A DNA stretch of 64,000 nt from NCBI GenBank assembly GCA_029204225.1, contig CM055096.1, positions 28,781,995-28,845,994 of the forward strand, written 5' to 3'. Positions within the stretch are counted from its first letter, which is position 1. Each line of letters begins with the position of its first letter. Below the pieces are notes generated by a model. That model saw nothing but the letters and a program-made list of their open reading frames with translations, searched no databases and was not told the origin of the DNA. The stretch comes from Diphasiastrum complanatum. Its lineage: Eukaryota; Streptophyta; Lycopodiopsida; Lycopodiales; Lycopodiaceae. The translations under genes were made by a program, and so were the position numbers. Of the stretch, positions 14,046-27,700 are shown in pieces.

Positions 14046-15423
14046 TACCATGGTACCCTGAAATAAAAAAGAGAACCATTGGTCCAAGCAGCTGCTGAAA
14101 AAATGCATGTGATTTGGTACTACTCTGCTCGATGTGGCATGAAGACTTGGCACCTCAATACAATATGAGTTCCAAATGTTTAATGATCAGACATCATTGT
14201 TCAATTTCGCATTTCGTCTATTACTATGAAGAGTTAAGCTCTTGTAGACGTTCAAGTTTGAGCATTTGCTGTCTGGTTGTATGAGCAAGGAAACACTAAT
14301 CAATTTGCTAAACATTGAAAATGATAGAAGAGATCTAAATTTGAGGAACAAACATAAAAATACTGAAAGTAACATAAGTAAAAGGGCAGGCACAAAAGGA
14401 AATCAACATGAATTATTTGGCCTTTAATAGTTCAGTAAACTGCTCCTCATTGTCCTGCAAGCATTGCAATTACGTTTGAAATGAAGGTGTGCAACGGTAT
14501 GCAATTTCCGTTTTGAAACATACAGACTGTTAGAATGTGCAGTTGGTGCTATCATACTGTTAGAATGTGCAGCTTGGTGCTATCATACAGGCATGTATTG
14601 ACAATATCAGCACTGAGGTACTGCACTTCTTGCCCTTAAGATGCAAGACCAAGCAAACAAGCTACTCTGGAAGCTAAAGAATGTTATTGAATATGATGAA
14701 CTCTGTACGAGAATCAACAACTTGTTTCAAAAAACTTTCAAACATTGACGACACTATTTTTACTGTGCATAAGTTTTTAAGTCGTGATCTGTAAGGAAGG
14801 CTAATCTCAAAGTTTACAATGGTGTGGCAAATTAGGTGACAAATCTTGAGGAGTAATATTTTGCAACTTATAAAAGGTTTGTGGTCAATTGACACTTATC
14901 AAACAAGGAACCATAACTTAATATTTGTAATATTTGGAGCCACAACAGAACCCCTTGCCTCACTCCAGTAGAGACAGTAGGCATATCAAGTTAAGAGCAC
15001 TTTGGTGTACCCCATTTTTAGGGATACGAGAAATCCTCATCTTTCTACTTTGTGATGTTTGCGACGTTTGGATATAGTGGAACAAAGGATTATCTTTGGT
15101 AAATAGAATGGTCAAAAGGTGTTAGTGGAGATATGCAAATTTACTGACTGCACTTCTAGAATTCCTGCTATTCATGTTTGGATACTATCATTTTCAGTAC
15201 ATGCTACTGAATTGACAAAGTAATTGTTGTCCTGGTGCTGTGAGTAAAACTTATATATTTTCCTTTCCTGTAGCAATATATTTTCTCTATCATCTCATAG
15301 TAACTAGTATCACATATCAGTATCTTTATCCACAAATATTGACTACTTGGTTGTGACTGGCCATGTTCTCAGTCGTAATTTCTGGGTTTCAACTTTTTTA
15401 AAGGGCTTCTGTAGCTTTGATTT
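14046..15423. other. No gene recognised; upstream of kinase exons
   Basis: AT-rich, with a ~33-bp tandem duplication near 14527-14587 (ACTGTTAGAATGTGCAG twice). It may contain upstream exons, leader or intron of the receptor-like kinase gene, whose first visible exon is near 15524, but no signal peptide, membrane segment or extracellular domain could be found. Confidence 0.4.
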
Positions 15424-15523
15424 TTGTTATCCAGATTCCACATCTATCAAACCTTTTTTCTAGTGGTACTTACTGTAATGTTTAAGGGTCATTCAAAACT
15501 CTGTCTGACCTTGGCTTTTATAG

Positions 15524-15711
15524 GGCTTCAAAAACCTTTGGAATATTATCAGGCTACACCACTTTCACCAATCATCAGGTTACCAGCAAGGGTGGCAAAT
15601 GTATTTACGTTGCAAGAAATGAGAAAAGCTACAAACGATTTTTGTTACAGTAGGCTTTTGGGCGAAGGGGGCTTTGGTCGTGTGTATCGAGGAATTCTTA
15701 GCATGGGACAG
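15524..15711 (+). CDS. Kinase exon 1 (visible): lead-in and glycine loop
   Basis: Carries [20 protein letters not shown] and the ATP-binding loop [11 protein letters not shown], ending GILSMGQ before GTGCTT. Its start is uncertain: an acceptor TTTTATAG at 15523 or CAATCATCAG at 15578 would both fit. Confidence 0.75.
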
Positions 15712-18700
15712 GTGCTTCTTTTGCCCTTATTACCTCCTGAATCATTTGATTTTTTCCAAATTCCTAGGGAAGTTGCTTTCTCTCACAGGGAACCTATTTC
15801 TGTTGTTTTTTTTTCATGCTTGGTGTAAGTTTTCTTGCAGGAAATTGGAGATGCTTGTACTCAATCAAGCAATTGTCCGCTACATTTCGTATCACTAATT
15901 GCTAGTATAATGATGGTTCCCAATTTTGTGGTCCAGGTCGTTGCCATAAAGCAGATGGATCCAGCGCTAAGCAGCAGTGCACAAGGGGAGAGAGAATTCA
16001 GGGTTGAGGTAGATATCCTCAGCAGGTTGAATCATCCAAACCTTGTTAACTTAATCGGCTATTGTGCAGATAAAGGCCATCGCATACTGGTCTATGAGTT
16101 CATGCCCCAAGGCAACCTTCAAGAACATTTGCATGGTGAGCTCTTGAGTTGCTCTCTCTTTTGTGATACAATTTCAACAAAATATTGCAAATAGAACACA
16201 TAACAGAGAGAAGAATGCATATCCATTGGTAAAGCACTGGAGAACATTGAACTGCCAGAATCAGTGATCTTTAAAAGAATATGCTAAAAACAAACAAACA
16301 AAAGTGAATATGGTAAGCCAAGTGATGGTAATTGAGCTAAGAGCTAAGCATCTGATCAATCAATGATCGATACTAAGTCCATTGTTTGAGGCCCTATTGT
16401 CCATGAGTTAGGGTTGGAGTAACAACTACGAGTGTATGAGTCATAAATGACTTTGATAAATGCCAAATAATAAACGACATACAATAATAGGTGATGGATC
16501 CATGACCCCAAAACATATGGTCCAATGGGCCCGTACATTTTGTTGTCCATGTACATGACATTTCACCTGTTACTCTCTGTCCTCAGAAAGACAAGTGTTG
16601 TCAGTGTTGATATAAAGAAAATGGTGTTGGCAGAAACAGCCGCAAAATGCTTCTTTTAAAGATGTTGCATGAATTTATATGCTGAAGTGGAGCCTGCAAA
16701 AAAGGAACAAAATACCACCGACTGCATATGCCGTAGATGTTATCAAAAGCATTTAAAGTACTAAGATCATACTAGCAAAGTGTGTCCGCCGAAGGTGGAC
16801 ATATTTAGGTATGGCCAAAATTAGTGGATATGGCGACCGTCTTATTTGAGCAGTTGTCGAACAGTTTAAATCAACAATGCGAAAAGTTCTACAAATGCTA
16901 CAAATGTGATGTGAGCCCAGCGCCCGCAAGTCTGCGGGCGGAAGTTTGCAGGCGGGCAGGGCAGGGTTTTGGGCAAAGGGGAGGGCTAAAAGTTTATGAA
17001 TTTCATGCGTTTGAATTCTAGACGTTCTTTTAAACAATCAGCAGTTTAATTTAAGTTTCTAGTAAGAAACTATGCGAGGAAATAGTTTAGTAGCAATCAC
17101 TTGAGGACAATCTTCTATAGAAGCTGAAATATTTGCTGCAAGAATGGCATGGATTTTCATAAGTAGTTTAAGGTGTGTAAGAAAATTTCTACAACAATCA
17201 TTACACTAAAGATCCCAGAAATCATCAAAACAACCATTCCTATTGTAGAGCCGAAAGCAGAGAATCAATGAGTTCCTATTGTACAACACATCTGAGATGC
17301 CTTGAATCCCCCTAGAAAACACATTCAAATCCAGTGCTCAAATAAGACGGTCGCCATTTCATTGTAAGTAGCCACAAAATGATAAAGCAAGGTGTCCCGG
17401 AAACCAAGCTTTTAAAAGAGGTTGAAGGGAAATGCATCTAGAGGATGGACCACATAGGTCACAACAAGTCTTGCAAATAGGAGGACTTGGAAAGGATCAT
17501 GTGTCATGTTATAGTGACTTTTAAGTATTGATGTTAGTCTTTAGTAAACTTGCACTAATTGCCAATTCAAAGGCAAAGAATTGGTGATTTGGAACCGAAT
17601 CGGAATCGGTTGGGGTTCATTCCATGAGATGCCTAAGAGAGACATGCACCTTTGCTCTTGAGGAACTTGGAGAGTGTGGATTTAGTGGAGAGAATCGTGA
17701 TTGATAGGGGAGAGAGAATGTGCATTGTGGATTTTAGGGGGAGAGAGTGTGAATGATGAGAGATAGTTTGGGAGTGAAGTTTGAACTTTTAAGAAGGTGA
17801 AAAAGTGTTAGAATTTAGAAGTTCTTAGAACTTAGGAGTGAGCTTAATACAGTAGTGGAGAGAGGAACAAGTGGAGAGAGCTTAATAGAGTGGAGAGAAG
17901 AAGAAGCGAATGGGTGGAAAAAGATGGATAGTTAGTTTATAGTTAGAGTTTAGAAGTTAATAGTTAGTGTTGGGTAGATAAAAAATAAAAAGTTCGAACC
18001 TTTTCATGATTCGAACCCAGCTAACTGGTTTGAATCGGTTGGTTCAAATCGCTCGATTTGAATTGGCTAGTAACTATGCTATACGTACAAACTATGACAC
18101 TTGAGATGTAATGTTTCATCTTATAATTCTCATGGCATTCAAAGACAATAATGAACCTCTCTCTCTCTCTATGGAGAAGGTCTATTACTGCTTTACGGAT
18201 TTCAAGAAAGGCTTCCAATCAATCCATAGCTCCTGCTTATTCAAAGATTACAAGACCTAGGCTTCTCTATTGACAAAGTGTCAATTGTACTCGCACTCTA
18301 TGAGAGTATGGGGCTAGTTCATAAGTGATGTAGCAAATTTTGACTAGATACAAAATATCATTGGGGTGAAGCAAGGTGTCCCAACCCTTTCTCTCCAAGC
18401 TCGTGGAACGGAGAAGGCCAATGTGTAGAATGCACCTCCCTCAACTTCTATGAGTCTTGCTACTTGCTATTCCTATCACCTGGCACATGGCATCCAACAG
18501 TGGGTGATCAATCCACCATTAGTAACTACTAACTACTGAATCCTGAATCCTGATATTCCTAAATTCTAAATAGTAATTAGATAATCGACTAACAGACTAC
18601 AGTTAACTTCAGGAATCAGAAATTTCAAATGAGAATCCATAATATATCATGATTCAAATTTCATAACATAACAGTAATAAATTGTAAATACATATGCCAG

Positions 18701-21700
18701 GTGCCTCATGAATCCGGTCACCAATGTAATGCCACATGCGACATGTCACATGTCTCAACTCTGATGATAAATCATGATGTGTAAACAGCTCAAGAGTCAA
18801 TGCTCATCTAGTGACATCTACAATCTACAAAGTACAATGAGCACTCTAAGCTCTCCTACGCTTGAGTCTCCTGCTCGCTGGTGCTGTGGAGCTTGCTGTG
18901 TTCTCTCGTGCGAAATCCTCATCAGAGGCAGAGGTATGATGGCCCTCATCCTCATCCTCACTCTCCTCGGACTCCTCATCCACATACTCCTCCTCTGAGG
19001 ACTTTGACCCTGACGATGCCTCAGACTCAGACTCGTCGTCAGGGGCCTCAGGGCTGTGAGCACGGGAGCTGCTACCCTCTCCTGTCCTCCTCTTGCGCTC
19101 TGCTCGAGTGACAAGTCCTACACACAAGGAGGGACAAACGTAATATTGCTTGCAAATTAGTAAATTACAATAATTAGTTCGAGCTTCGAAAATTTAATTC
19201 AAGACCTTAGACAATTCAAGACCTTCGACAAGTGACACACTCTCAACTTTGAACTGACAAGCGACAAGCCTGAAATGACAAGTCAGAATCATGGCACATG
19301 CAACGAGTTGTCAACCTTGATAGCAAGTACTAACTTCTAAGAGCCTAGAGGCTAGAGCTAATCCTAATTTATCACTTGCACTCTGCATGGCCTCCTCATG
19401 GAGGAATGCGTACACGTCCTCTGCTTGGTCACTCGGTGGCAACTCTGGAACCTTTGCCACATCGATCATATCGGGATTAACCTACGCACATGTCACAATG
19501 CACATTGAAATCAAGAGTCAAGACAAAATTACAAGGGCCGACAAAAGTTAAAATTTAGCTACACTCTACTATGATGATTGATCTATTTAGTATCTACTAA
19601 CTGCCAACTGGGATAACATGTTAGAAATTATAATTTATGGGTTACCTGGACAGGCTTTGGGGTGGTTTGGAGTCGACCCAAAAGTCTCAGGTTGGCGTGT
19701 ACATACACCAACCTCTCCAACTGTGCAGAGGAGAGTCGATTCCTCTTCTTCGTGTGAATCAGGGAATGGACACTCCAGTTTCTCTCACAAGCGACTGTAA
19801 TGCAGTCCTGTGAAAGAATCAAGATGGCAAGGCGACGCAATTTGGGGACATCAACCCCAAATTTCGACCACAATGACACAGGACACAGCTGGCCTGAATC
19901 GCAGTTCAAGGGGCAGTTAGTACTAGCAAGTTGCAACCAAGTTCCAACAATATGATTGAGTAATTGTGCAGTAAAATGTGAAGTTTCAAGTTTAAACTAT
20001 AATGTTAAAAACTTAAGTGGACGGTGGACCTTGGTCAGTTTATTACCGTCTCTCAAAAGCGCCGGGCCAGTGGAGAACTCCAAGGTCTCCTGTAATAGAT
20101 CCTAACACCACAGTAGGGCAAACACTAACTGATCCACCCAACCTTGCCTACTCCCTGATATAGAGTAAGCCCCTCCTAGCCCAGTGTGAGGACTGGTAGC
20201 ATGCTACTGCCAAGTGTCGGCCACGTGGCACTGACGTGGCCGACTGCACGTTGGGACCCAACTGGGGGCCCTATCCTGCTGACAGGGTCCCTAGGCTGTG
20301 TTAGGCCCGCCATGGCTATGGACCGTGCTGGGGCACACTACTCACACTGTCTTGCCCTGTTGGTCATGTACGCTGGACACGACCCTGACTGTGGTACTTG
20401 ACCTATATGTGTTCTCTAGGGTTCGGCACTGGTTACGAGCTCGTAACACTCCCTCCCCCTTAAGAACCGTCTTGGTCCTCTAAGACAAAGTCTGGAAAAA
20501 TCTTGCGAAGGACGCTGCCTCTTTCCTAAGTGGCATTCTCAACAGGCTGATCATTCCACTTAACCAGATATTCTCGTTATAGAGTATGACGAGTCTGCGT
20601 CTCTCTACTATCAAGAATCTCCTCTGGTTCATGTGGAGGTTGTTGAGGATCCAATGGGAGAACTAGAACACTGTCCCCTACTAGATTATCTGATCTGGTT
20701 AAGGCTTTTCGTAACTGACTTACATGAAAGACTGGAAAAACCTTACTGTTGTGTGGGAGTTCTAGTTCATAGGTGACCTCGCCTAGTCTCCTACTGATGG
20801 TAAAGGGACCACAATACCTTGGAGACAACTTAGCACACACTCCTGATTTGAGGGTTTTAGAGTCAACTGGGACTCTCAAGTAGACTTTCTCACCAGTGGA
20901 GAACTGCACATCCCGTCTGTGTGGATCTGCATAATGCTTGGCTCGATCTTGGGATTGTCTAATGCTACGCTTAGCATGTTCTATCATCTGGTTTAGGTCT
21001 TCTAAAAAGTTTCTGGCTGCTTCAACTTTTTCTTGTTTAAACCCTACAGCTGTGGGTGAGCGTGGCTGAAAACCGTACATCAGCATAAATGGGTTGTATC
21101 CCGTAGCTGAATGTTTGGTACTGTTGTAAGCAAACTCTAATATCGAGAGATACTCCTCCCAATTAGTCTGCTTCTTACTGATGTATGCACGAAGCATAAC
21201 CTCCAGCACTTGATGTACCCTTTCTGTTTGACCGTCCGTCTGTGGATGGTCGGTGGTACTCATATTAAGTTTAGTATGGAGATGATGGAATACTGCCCTC
21301 CAAAAATTTTCAGTAAACTTACTGTCCCGGTCACTGACTATGTCGGAAGGTAGACCGTACAATTTAAATAGCCCGTCTACAAACAACCTCGCTAACTCTG
21401 GAGCTCTAACGGTTGTTTTGGTCGGAATAAAATGAGCCATTTTGGTCAGACGGTCAACTGTGACCCATATAGTGTCATTACCCTTTTGGGTTTTAGGCAG
21501 GCCTACTATAAAATCCATGGAGATACTCTCCCATTTACCAGCTGGTATTTCTAAGGGATGCAACAACCCTCCTGCCTTTAAACGCTCTGCTTTATTTACT
21601 TGACATTTTTGGCAACTGGTTACATACTGGTAGACGTCCTTTTTCATACTGGGCCAGAAAAATTGCCTACGAAGAAGCTCATAGGTCTTCTGTATGCCTG

Positions 21701-24700
21701 GGTGTCCCGCGCTAGGATTGTCATGACATTCATATAGGACCTGCTGCCTATAATCCTCTGAATTGGGGACACATACTCTATCTCTATAGAGCAAGTACTC
21801 ATCCTGAATGGAATATTGTTTCCATTTGAATCCTTGAGTCAACTGACCCTCAACCCCTAGCGTTTGCTTGGGTAATACAGGCTCAGAATCCTCATCGTCA
21901 TCTGACGACGTATACTCGGACTCATCATCATCCTCAACGGAAGCTGCCGTATTCTTGGATGAACTGGCACCAGCCCCGGGAACTGGTTCTGGAGTCTGTA
22001 ACTGTCTGTTCTGGACTGAGTTCCAGATAATAGAGAGAAATGCATCATGCTGGCATTTCCCTCTCAAGGACTCGAGTAACTCATTACGAATCTGAGTAAA
22101 ACTCAGCTCGTTTATCATAGGCATTCTGCTAGGGGCATCTGCAACTGTATTGAATTTTCCACGCCTATATCTGATAGACATGTCAAACTCTTGCATCAAC
22201 TCTGCCCAACGAGCTTTTCGACCTCTAGGCTCAGGTTGATTGCAAAGGTATCTGAGACTCTCATGGTTTGTCAGGACCTCAAAGTTGGCACCATACAAAT
22301 AATGCCTCCAAGTCTTAAGGGCATGGACTATAGAAAAGAGTTCCTTTTCATAGGCACTATACCTAGTCTGTGTTGGCTCGAGTTTTTTACTCTCGAACGC
22401 AACTGGTCGTCCACCCTGAGTTAGCACAACACCTACTGCAAAGTCGCTAGCATCTGTTTCGACCACAAATGGCTGATTGGGGTCGACGACTTTTAAAACT
22501 GGTGCTGTAGCTAAGGCTGTTTTGAGAGCATCAAAGCTCTCCTGTTGTGCGGACTCCCAAATGAACTCCTTTCCCTTTCCCTTAAGGAGATTTGTCATAG
22601 GGACTGCTATCTGAGCATATTCTTTGACAAATCGTCTGTAATATCCCGCCAAACCAAGAAAGATTTGAAGTTCCAAAATATTCTGAGGTCTCAGCCAACT
22701 GAGTATGGCTTTAACCTTATTTGGGTCCATCTTAATCCCATCTGAAGAGATAATGTGACCCAAATATGCTACTTCTTCAATGAAGAATTCACACTTGGTT
22801 TGTTTAGCATAAAGCTTATGCTTTCTGAGCAGTCGAAACACCTTTCTAAGGTGTTTTAGATGCTCCTTCCTCGTTTTGCTGTAGACGAGGATGTCATCTA
22901 AAAATACGACTACAAACTTACCCAAGTATGGTCTGAGGACACTGTTCATCAAGGTCATAAAGATAGCTGGAGCATTTGTGAGCCCAAATGGCATCACCTT
23001 AAACTCATAATGACCGTGACGAGTCCTAAAAGCTGTTTTCGAGACATCTTCCGATTTTATACGGACTTGATGATATCCCGATCTGAGGTCTATTTTGCTG
23101 AAAAACTTAGCCCCGTCGAGTTGATCAAACAACTCGTGTGCCCGAGGCATAGGGTATTTATTCTTAATTGTGACTTTATTGAGGGCTCTGTTATCTACGC
23201 AAAGACACATAGACCCCTCTTTCTTTTTCACCAATAGGACTGGTGAGGCCCATGGTGAACTACTGGTCTGAATTTGGCCTTTCCCAAGATAGTCTGTTAA
23301 CTGCCTAGTTATTTCTTCATCCTCTGTTCGGCTGACCCGATACAGAGGTTTAGAAACAGGTGCTGTACCTGGTACTAGGTTTATTACATGATCTACCTCT
23401 CTGCTAGGTGGTAAACCATGTGGCAAATCTTCAGGAAAAACATCTTTGAATTTAGACAATAAAGTTTCTAATTTACTGATTTTCCGCTGAATAGAACTGG
23501 AAATAGAAACTTCAGGAATAAACTGAAAGTCACATAAGAATACCTGATGGTCTTCGTCTCCGATTAGCTGACAGAGCTCTGAACTGCAGACCATAGGGCT
23601 GTTGGGAACATCATGCTCCCCATGCAACTGGATCTCTCGGCCTTTATACTGAAAGCTGAGGGTGTTCTCCTGATAGTTTCTGTGGAGGGAAGGTCCTAAA
23701 CTGTAGAGCCAATCTCTCCCGAGAACAATATCTGTTCGATCCAGGTGCATTATCTGAAAGTTTATTTCATCTTGGTACCCCTGAATACCAAGATTTAACT
23801 TACTTACCATAGTTTCCCATATTTTTTTTATCTTCACCCTTAGCTAATGAAACTATGTACCTATGCTGACTAGGTACTTCTGGTAGTTTAAGCTTTTTAA
23901 CCAGGGTGTGGTTGATGAAATTATGGGTTGCCCCATCATCAACCATGACTCTTACTGACTGGTTACCAACTTTCCCATGCATACGTATTAGGTCATGCGG
24001 CCCAAAGCTGAAGGGTCTCGCTAGCATTGCAGAGGTCAGCTGGCAATAGTGTTCATGATCTTCATGATACACTTTGATCTCGGAAGCTGCCGAGTCACTG
24101 GGGAAACATACAGTCTGAACAAGATGAACTTGTTTTTTATCTTTTTTATCTTTTTTAGTGAAAGGCCCCTTGGGACACTGTCTGACTGTGTGTCCCTTAC
24201 CCATACACACAAAGCACAAACGTTCTTGTTTGGCTTTCTCAAAATCATCTGGTTTTAAGGGCTGTATGAGTGAAGGGCGTTTCTGAGGAGCTTCACCTTT
24301 AAATTTATCTTCTTTCTTTCTTTTTTAAAATTTCTTTTTAAATTGAAAGTCTTTCTGAGGAAGCTGCTCAAAAAGTGGTTGTTGTCTCGCTCTCTTCCTA
24401 CCCACTGAATCATCATAGATTTGAGCATATCTGAGAGCTTGCTCAAGGGTAGTAGGCGAGTTTCTCTGGACCTCTACTTTATATTCATCTTTGAGGCCAC
24501 GGACAAATCCCCTGATTTTTTGATAGTCATCCATATTTTTAATCTATAAAATTGATTCTCGATACTGCGAGATATATTGGATGAGGGATTTATCCATTAC
24601 TGTTCTTTCCCAGGCTTCCCAGGCTCTATCCAGTTCATTTTCTGGTAGAAATTCTCTTAGGAAAGCTTCTTCAAAAGCTTTCCATGACCGGGGAGTCTGC

Positions 24701-27700
24701 CCAGTCTCCTGGAGATTTAACCACCACTTATAGGCCATAGGCCCTAAAGAAAGACTGGCCTCAATTGCTTGCAAATGGTCAGGGGTCTGTTTAAGAGCAT
24801 GAATGTTCTTCCATTTGCTGAGGACGGTTTGTAGAATATCTGCATTTCTATCCTTCTCTTCCCCATTAAAAGTAGGAGGCTTTAAATCTTAAAAAACACT
24901 GGGGTGAGACCTTAAAGTCTCACCCGAAACTGATGGAAGTGGAGAAGGGGATAACTGAGAAGTGGAGGGAAGGCTTCCTTTCGCGGAACTCAAAATCAAG
25001 TTTTTGAGTTCAGCGAACGAGTCGTCTACACTGGACTTGAAATTGGCTAATGCCAACTTCAGTTCATCCACTTCTGTTACCAATTGGAGGAACTGCTCCT
25101 TGGTAACCAGTTCGTCGAGATCTTCGGCGAACTGTTCCTGTTCTTCTACTTCCATGGGTTCCTTCCCTTTTATGTAAGCCAAGGCTTCTGTTTCAAGTTC
25201 GTCGAAGCCTCTCTCCGGGGGTTGATCAGGTCCCTGAGGAGTGGTCATCTTCGGAACTGGAAGAGAGCTACCTTAACTTCTGATGAAAAAAAGTCAAAAG
25301 ACTAATTTACAACTGTACAAGGTAAAGGAAAGATGACTTGGCTGTTTCTCAGGATTGTACTTCCAAAGAAATTACAAAGAAGAACCCTCTCAGCTCTTTT
25401 ACCCACGATTTCAGACATGCTGTCCCGGAAAATCCCAGCTTGAAGCTTCAAAATGGCATCCAAATTTCCCGGTTCTTGAGTGAAGTAGCTCGTTGATCTG
25501 ATTTCAGATGTGGGGCTCCAACAAACCGAGTAAAAAACGGAAAAATACAAAAAGAAATCCGGAATTTTGAAGTCCCTGCCCTCGCTGATTGGACAACAAC
25601 CTGTCTGGCCCGATTTGTCCAAATTTAGACTCAAAAATCCGCTTGAATCTCTGATTTGAACTTAGCTGGTAGGTCGCTGGTCTGTGACAAGCAAGTCTGA
25701 AGCTCAGACTTCTAGAAAACCTTTGAAATACAAGGATAAATTCTAAAATTTGTCCCCTACTGTCCAGCGCTGGACCTGCTGAGAAATCCGCTTCAAATCT
25801 TGCTTAATTTGTCACTGATTTCCACTCAAAACTCAAGGAAGGAGGCTGCTCTGACAGCGCTGGTCTGCATCAAACTTCCTGACTTGAAAACGCTCCAAAA
25901 TCCGGAATTTCCACTCCAAAATTGAAGTTTAAACCCTGATTGGCAGCGCTGGACCTGGTCTAGAAAGTTGATCCAAATTTTACTGTAAAAACAAGTAATC
26001 CTACGGAGATTTCCACCATAGATAGCTGGTTCTCCAGCGCTGACCCTGCTCTATCTATCTTTGCATATTAACCATAGTTGCTATGCACTCTGATGGATTT
26101 CTCCCTTGCTGAAACTGAGCTCCCAAAGAAGGAGATGGCTCTGATACCAGTGTAATAGATCCTAACACCACAGTAGGGCAAACACTAACTGATCCACCCA
26201 ACCTTGCCTACTCCCTGATATAGAGTAAGCCCCTCCTAGCCCAGTGTGAGGACTGGTAGCATGCTACTGCCAAGTGTCGGCCACGTGGCACTGACGTGGC
26301 CGACTGCACGTCGGGACCCAACTGGGGCCCTATCCTGCTGACATGGTCCCTAGGCTGTGTTAGGCCCGCCATGGCTATGGACCGTGCTGGGGCACACTAC
26401 TCACACTGTCTTGCCCTGTTGGTCATGTACGTTGGACACGACCCTGACTGTGGTATCTGACCTATCTGTGTTCTCTAGGGTTCGGCATTGGTTACGAGCT
26501 CGTAACATCTCCTGCCTGAAAATCTGGAGCTCATCCAGCAGGTTAGCCTGCTTGAGTACATCAGGATAAACTCGGGAGATATAGGCATTCCAGCCATCCC
26601 TGAGCTCCCTATCTGTGAATTGCTCCTCATTCCTCCAAAGTGGATGGAGTATGTGGGCCATGGCATGCAGGGGCTTATGAAACCACTCCCACCTGCTCTT
26701 CCAAAGGAGCCGGACCTCCTCAAGCCTGCAAGAAATTAGAATGATTTCAAACATGATTCAAATTTCAAACATTCGTTACAAGTTACAACTTAGAAGTTTC
26801 AAGTTAGAATCTAGTACCAACTACGTACTAGTAACTACTAACTAGTAAGGCTTAAGTAATAAGCGTCAAGCTTCAACGATATACCTCTCTGGGATGACAA
26901 GTCACATGAATGCCATGATAGTCCCTACGTAGGGCACCTTGGTATTGATGAGGTCAGTGAGCTTTTAAGACGACATTATTTGTGGCCACGATTGCAGCGA
27001 GATGTAAGAGAGTACATCCAGCGTTGCACGGCTTGTCAACATGGCCGAGAGAGTAAGTCCTCCGGGCTTGCTATATCCACTTGAGATACGTATAGGAAGG
27101 TGGGAAAGAATTTCTATGGATTTTATTGTTGGGCTACCCAAGACCCATAAGGGATTAAATTCCGTTATGGTAGTGGTAGACAAGTTTTCCAAGATGGCTC
27201 ACTCCATCGCAATGACCAAGAAGGTCACAGCTCTGCAAGTTGTTGAGCTGTTTATTGAGAATATTGTCAGATTGCATGGCCTTCCGAAGTCCATTGTGTC
27301 TGTTGGGATCCTAAGTTTATGGGAAGTTTCTGGACTAAGGTGTTCGCCAAGCTGGGAACACTGTTGCTGATGAGTAGCTTTGAGCATCTCAAACAGATGG
27401 TCAGACAGAGCGAGTGAACCAGATCTTGGAAGATATGCTTAGGGCATATGTTAGTAGTACGCAAACAGACTGGGTTACCGCTATTGGAGTTCGCGTACAA
27501 TGATAAGAGACACACGTGTCCACTAGATTGAGTCCATTTGAGCTCAATTATGGTTTTAGACCGCTTAGTCCTGCAATCATAGGAATTTCGTATAGGGTAC
27601 CTACTGCTGTAGAGTTTTTGACTTAGATGGAGTAGAACCTAGAGATGGCACGAGATAACTTGTCCTAGGCTGTGGCTAGGGCAGAGAGTTATGCCTGTGA

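Larger units (their letters stand above)
20091..26507 (-). mobile_element. Ty3/gypsy (chromovirus-like) element, complete ends, young
   Basis: LTRs 20091-20448 and 26151-26507 begin TGT and end ACA, flanked by a perfect 5-bp duplication TCTCC (20086-20090, 26508-26512). The primer site (GGCTCTGATACCA, initiator Met tRNA) is at 26137-26149 and a purine tract lies beside the left LTR. Order on the minus strand: gag (25.25-24.2 kb, zinc knuckle CFVCMGKGH), protease-like [10 protein letters not shown], then a long pol frame (about 23.8-20.6 kb) with reverse transcriptase ([11 protein letters not shown]), RNase H ([14 protein letters not shown]) and integrase ([13 protein letters not shown] finger, [21 protein letters not shown]). 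A chromodomain-like remnant lies at about 20.58-20.46 kb. LTRs differ at about 7 positions plus one indel by eye (~2%), implying recent insertion. The coding part is broken, about four breaks. It sits inside an exon of the hAT-type gene. Confidence 0.92.
18846..26725 (-). pseudogene. hAT-type transposase gene, C-terminal half, split by a gypsy element
   Basis: A DNA-transposon-type transposase (DUF659/hAT group). Minus-strand exons: 26725-26508, interrupted by a 6.4-kb gypsy insertion and resuming 20090-20047; then 19893-19646, 19481-19376 and 19117-18846. Borders are GT/AG and phases agree. The first exon has a [17 protein letters not shown]-type segment. The second holds the hAT dimerisation region ([46 protein letters not shown]). 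The last is a Ser/Glu/Asp-rich acidic tail ending in basic SRRLKRRRA, which could be a nuclear signal. The BED finger and most of the core are not seen upstream. Apart from the insertion and the missing N-terminal half, no stop lies in these exons, so loss of function seems recent. Could be a domesticated hAT-like gene before the insertion. Confidence 0.75.

Noticed and set aside
17985-18040. tRNA T-arm-like GGGTTCGAATC on the minus strand
   Set aside because: No D-arm, anticodon stem or acceptor pairing around it; fits the GAATCGG motif cluster instead.
20186-20483. Plus-strand frames inside the gypsy LTR, also near 26357-26569
   Set aside because: They occur twice because the LTR occurs twice; no known product.
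21868-25305. Plus-strand frames within the gypsy element
   Set aside because: Antisense shadows of pol and gag.
26401-26754. A single 117-codon minus-strand gene
   Set aside because: Its lower part runs into the gypsy LTR; only 26508-26725 is hAT sequence.
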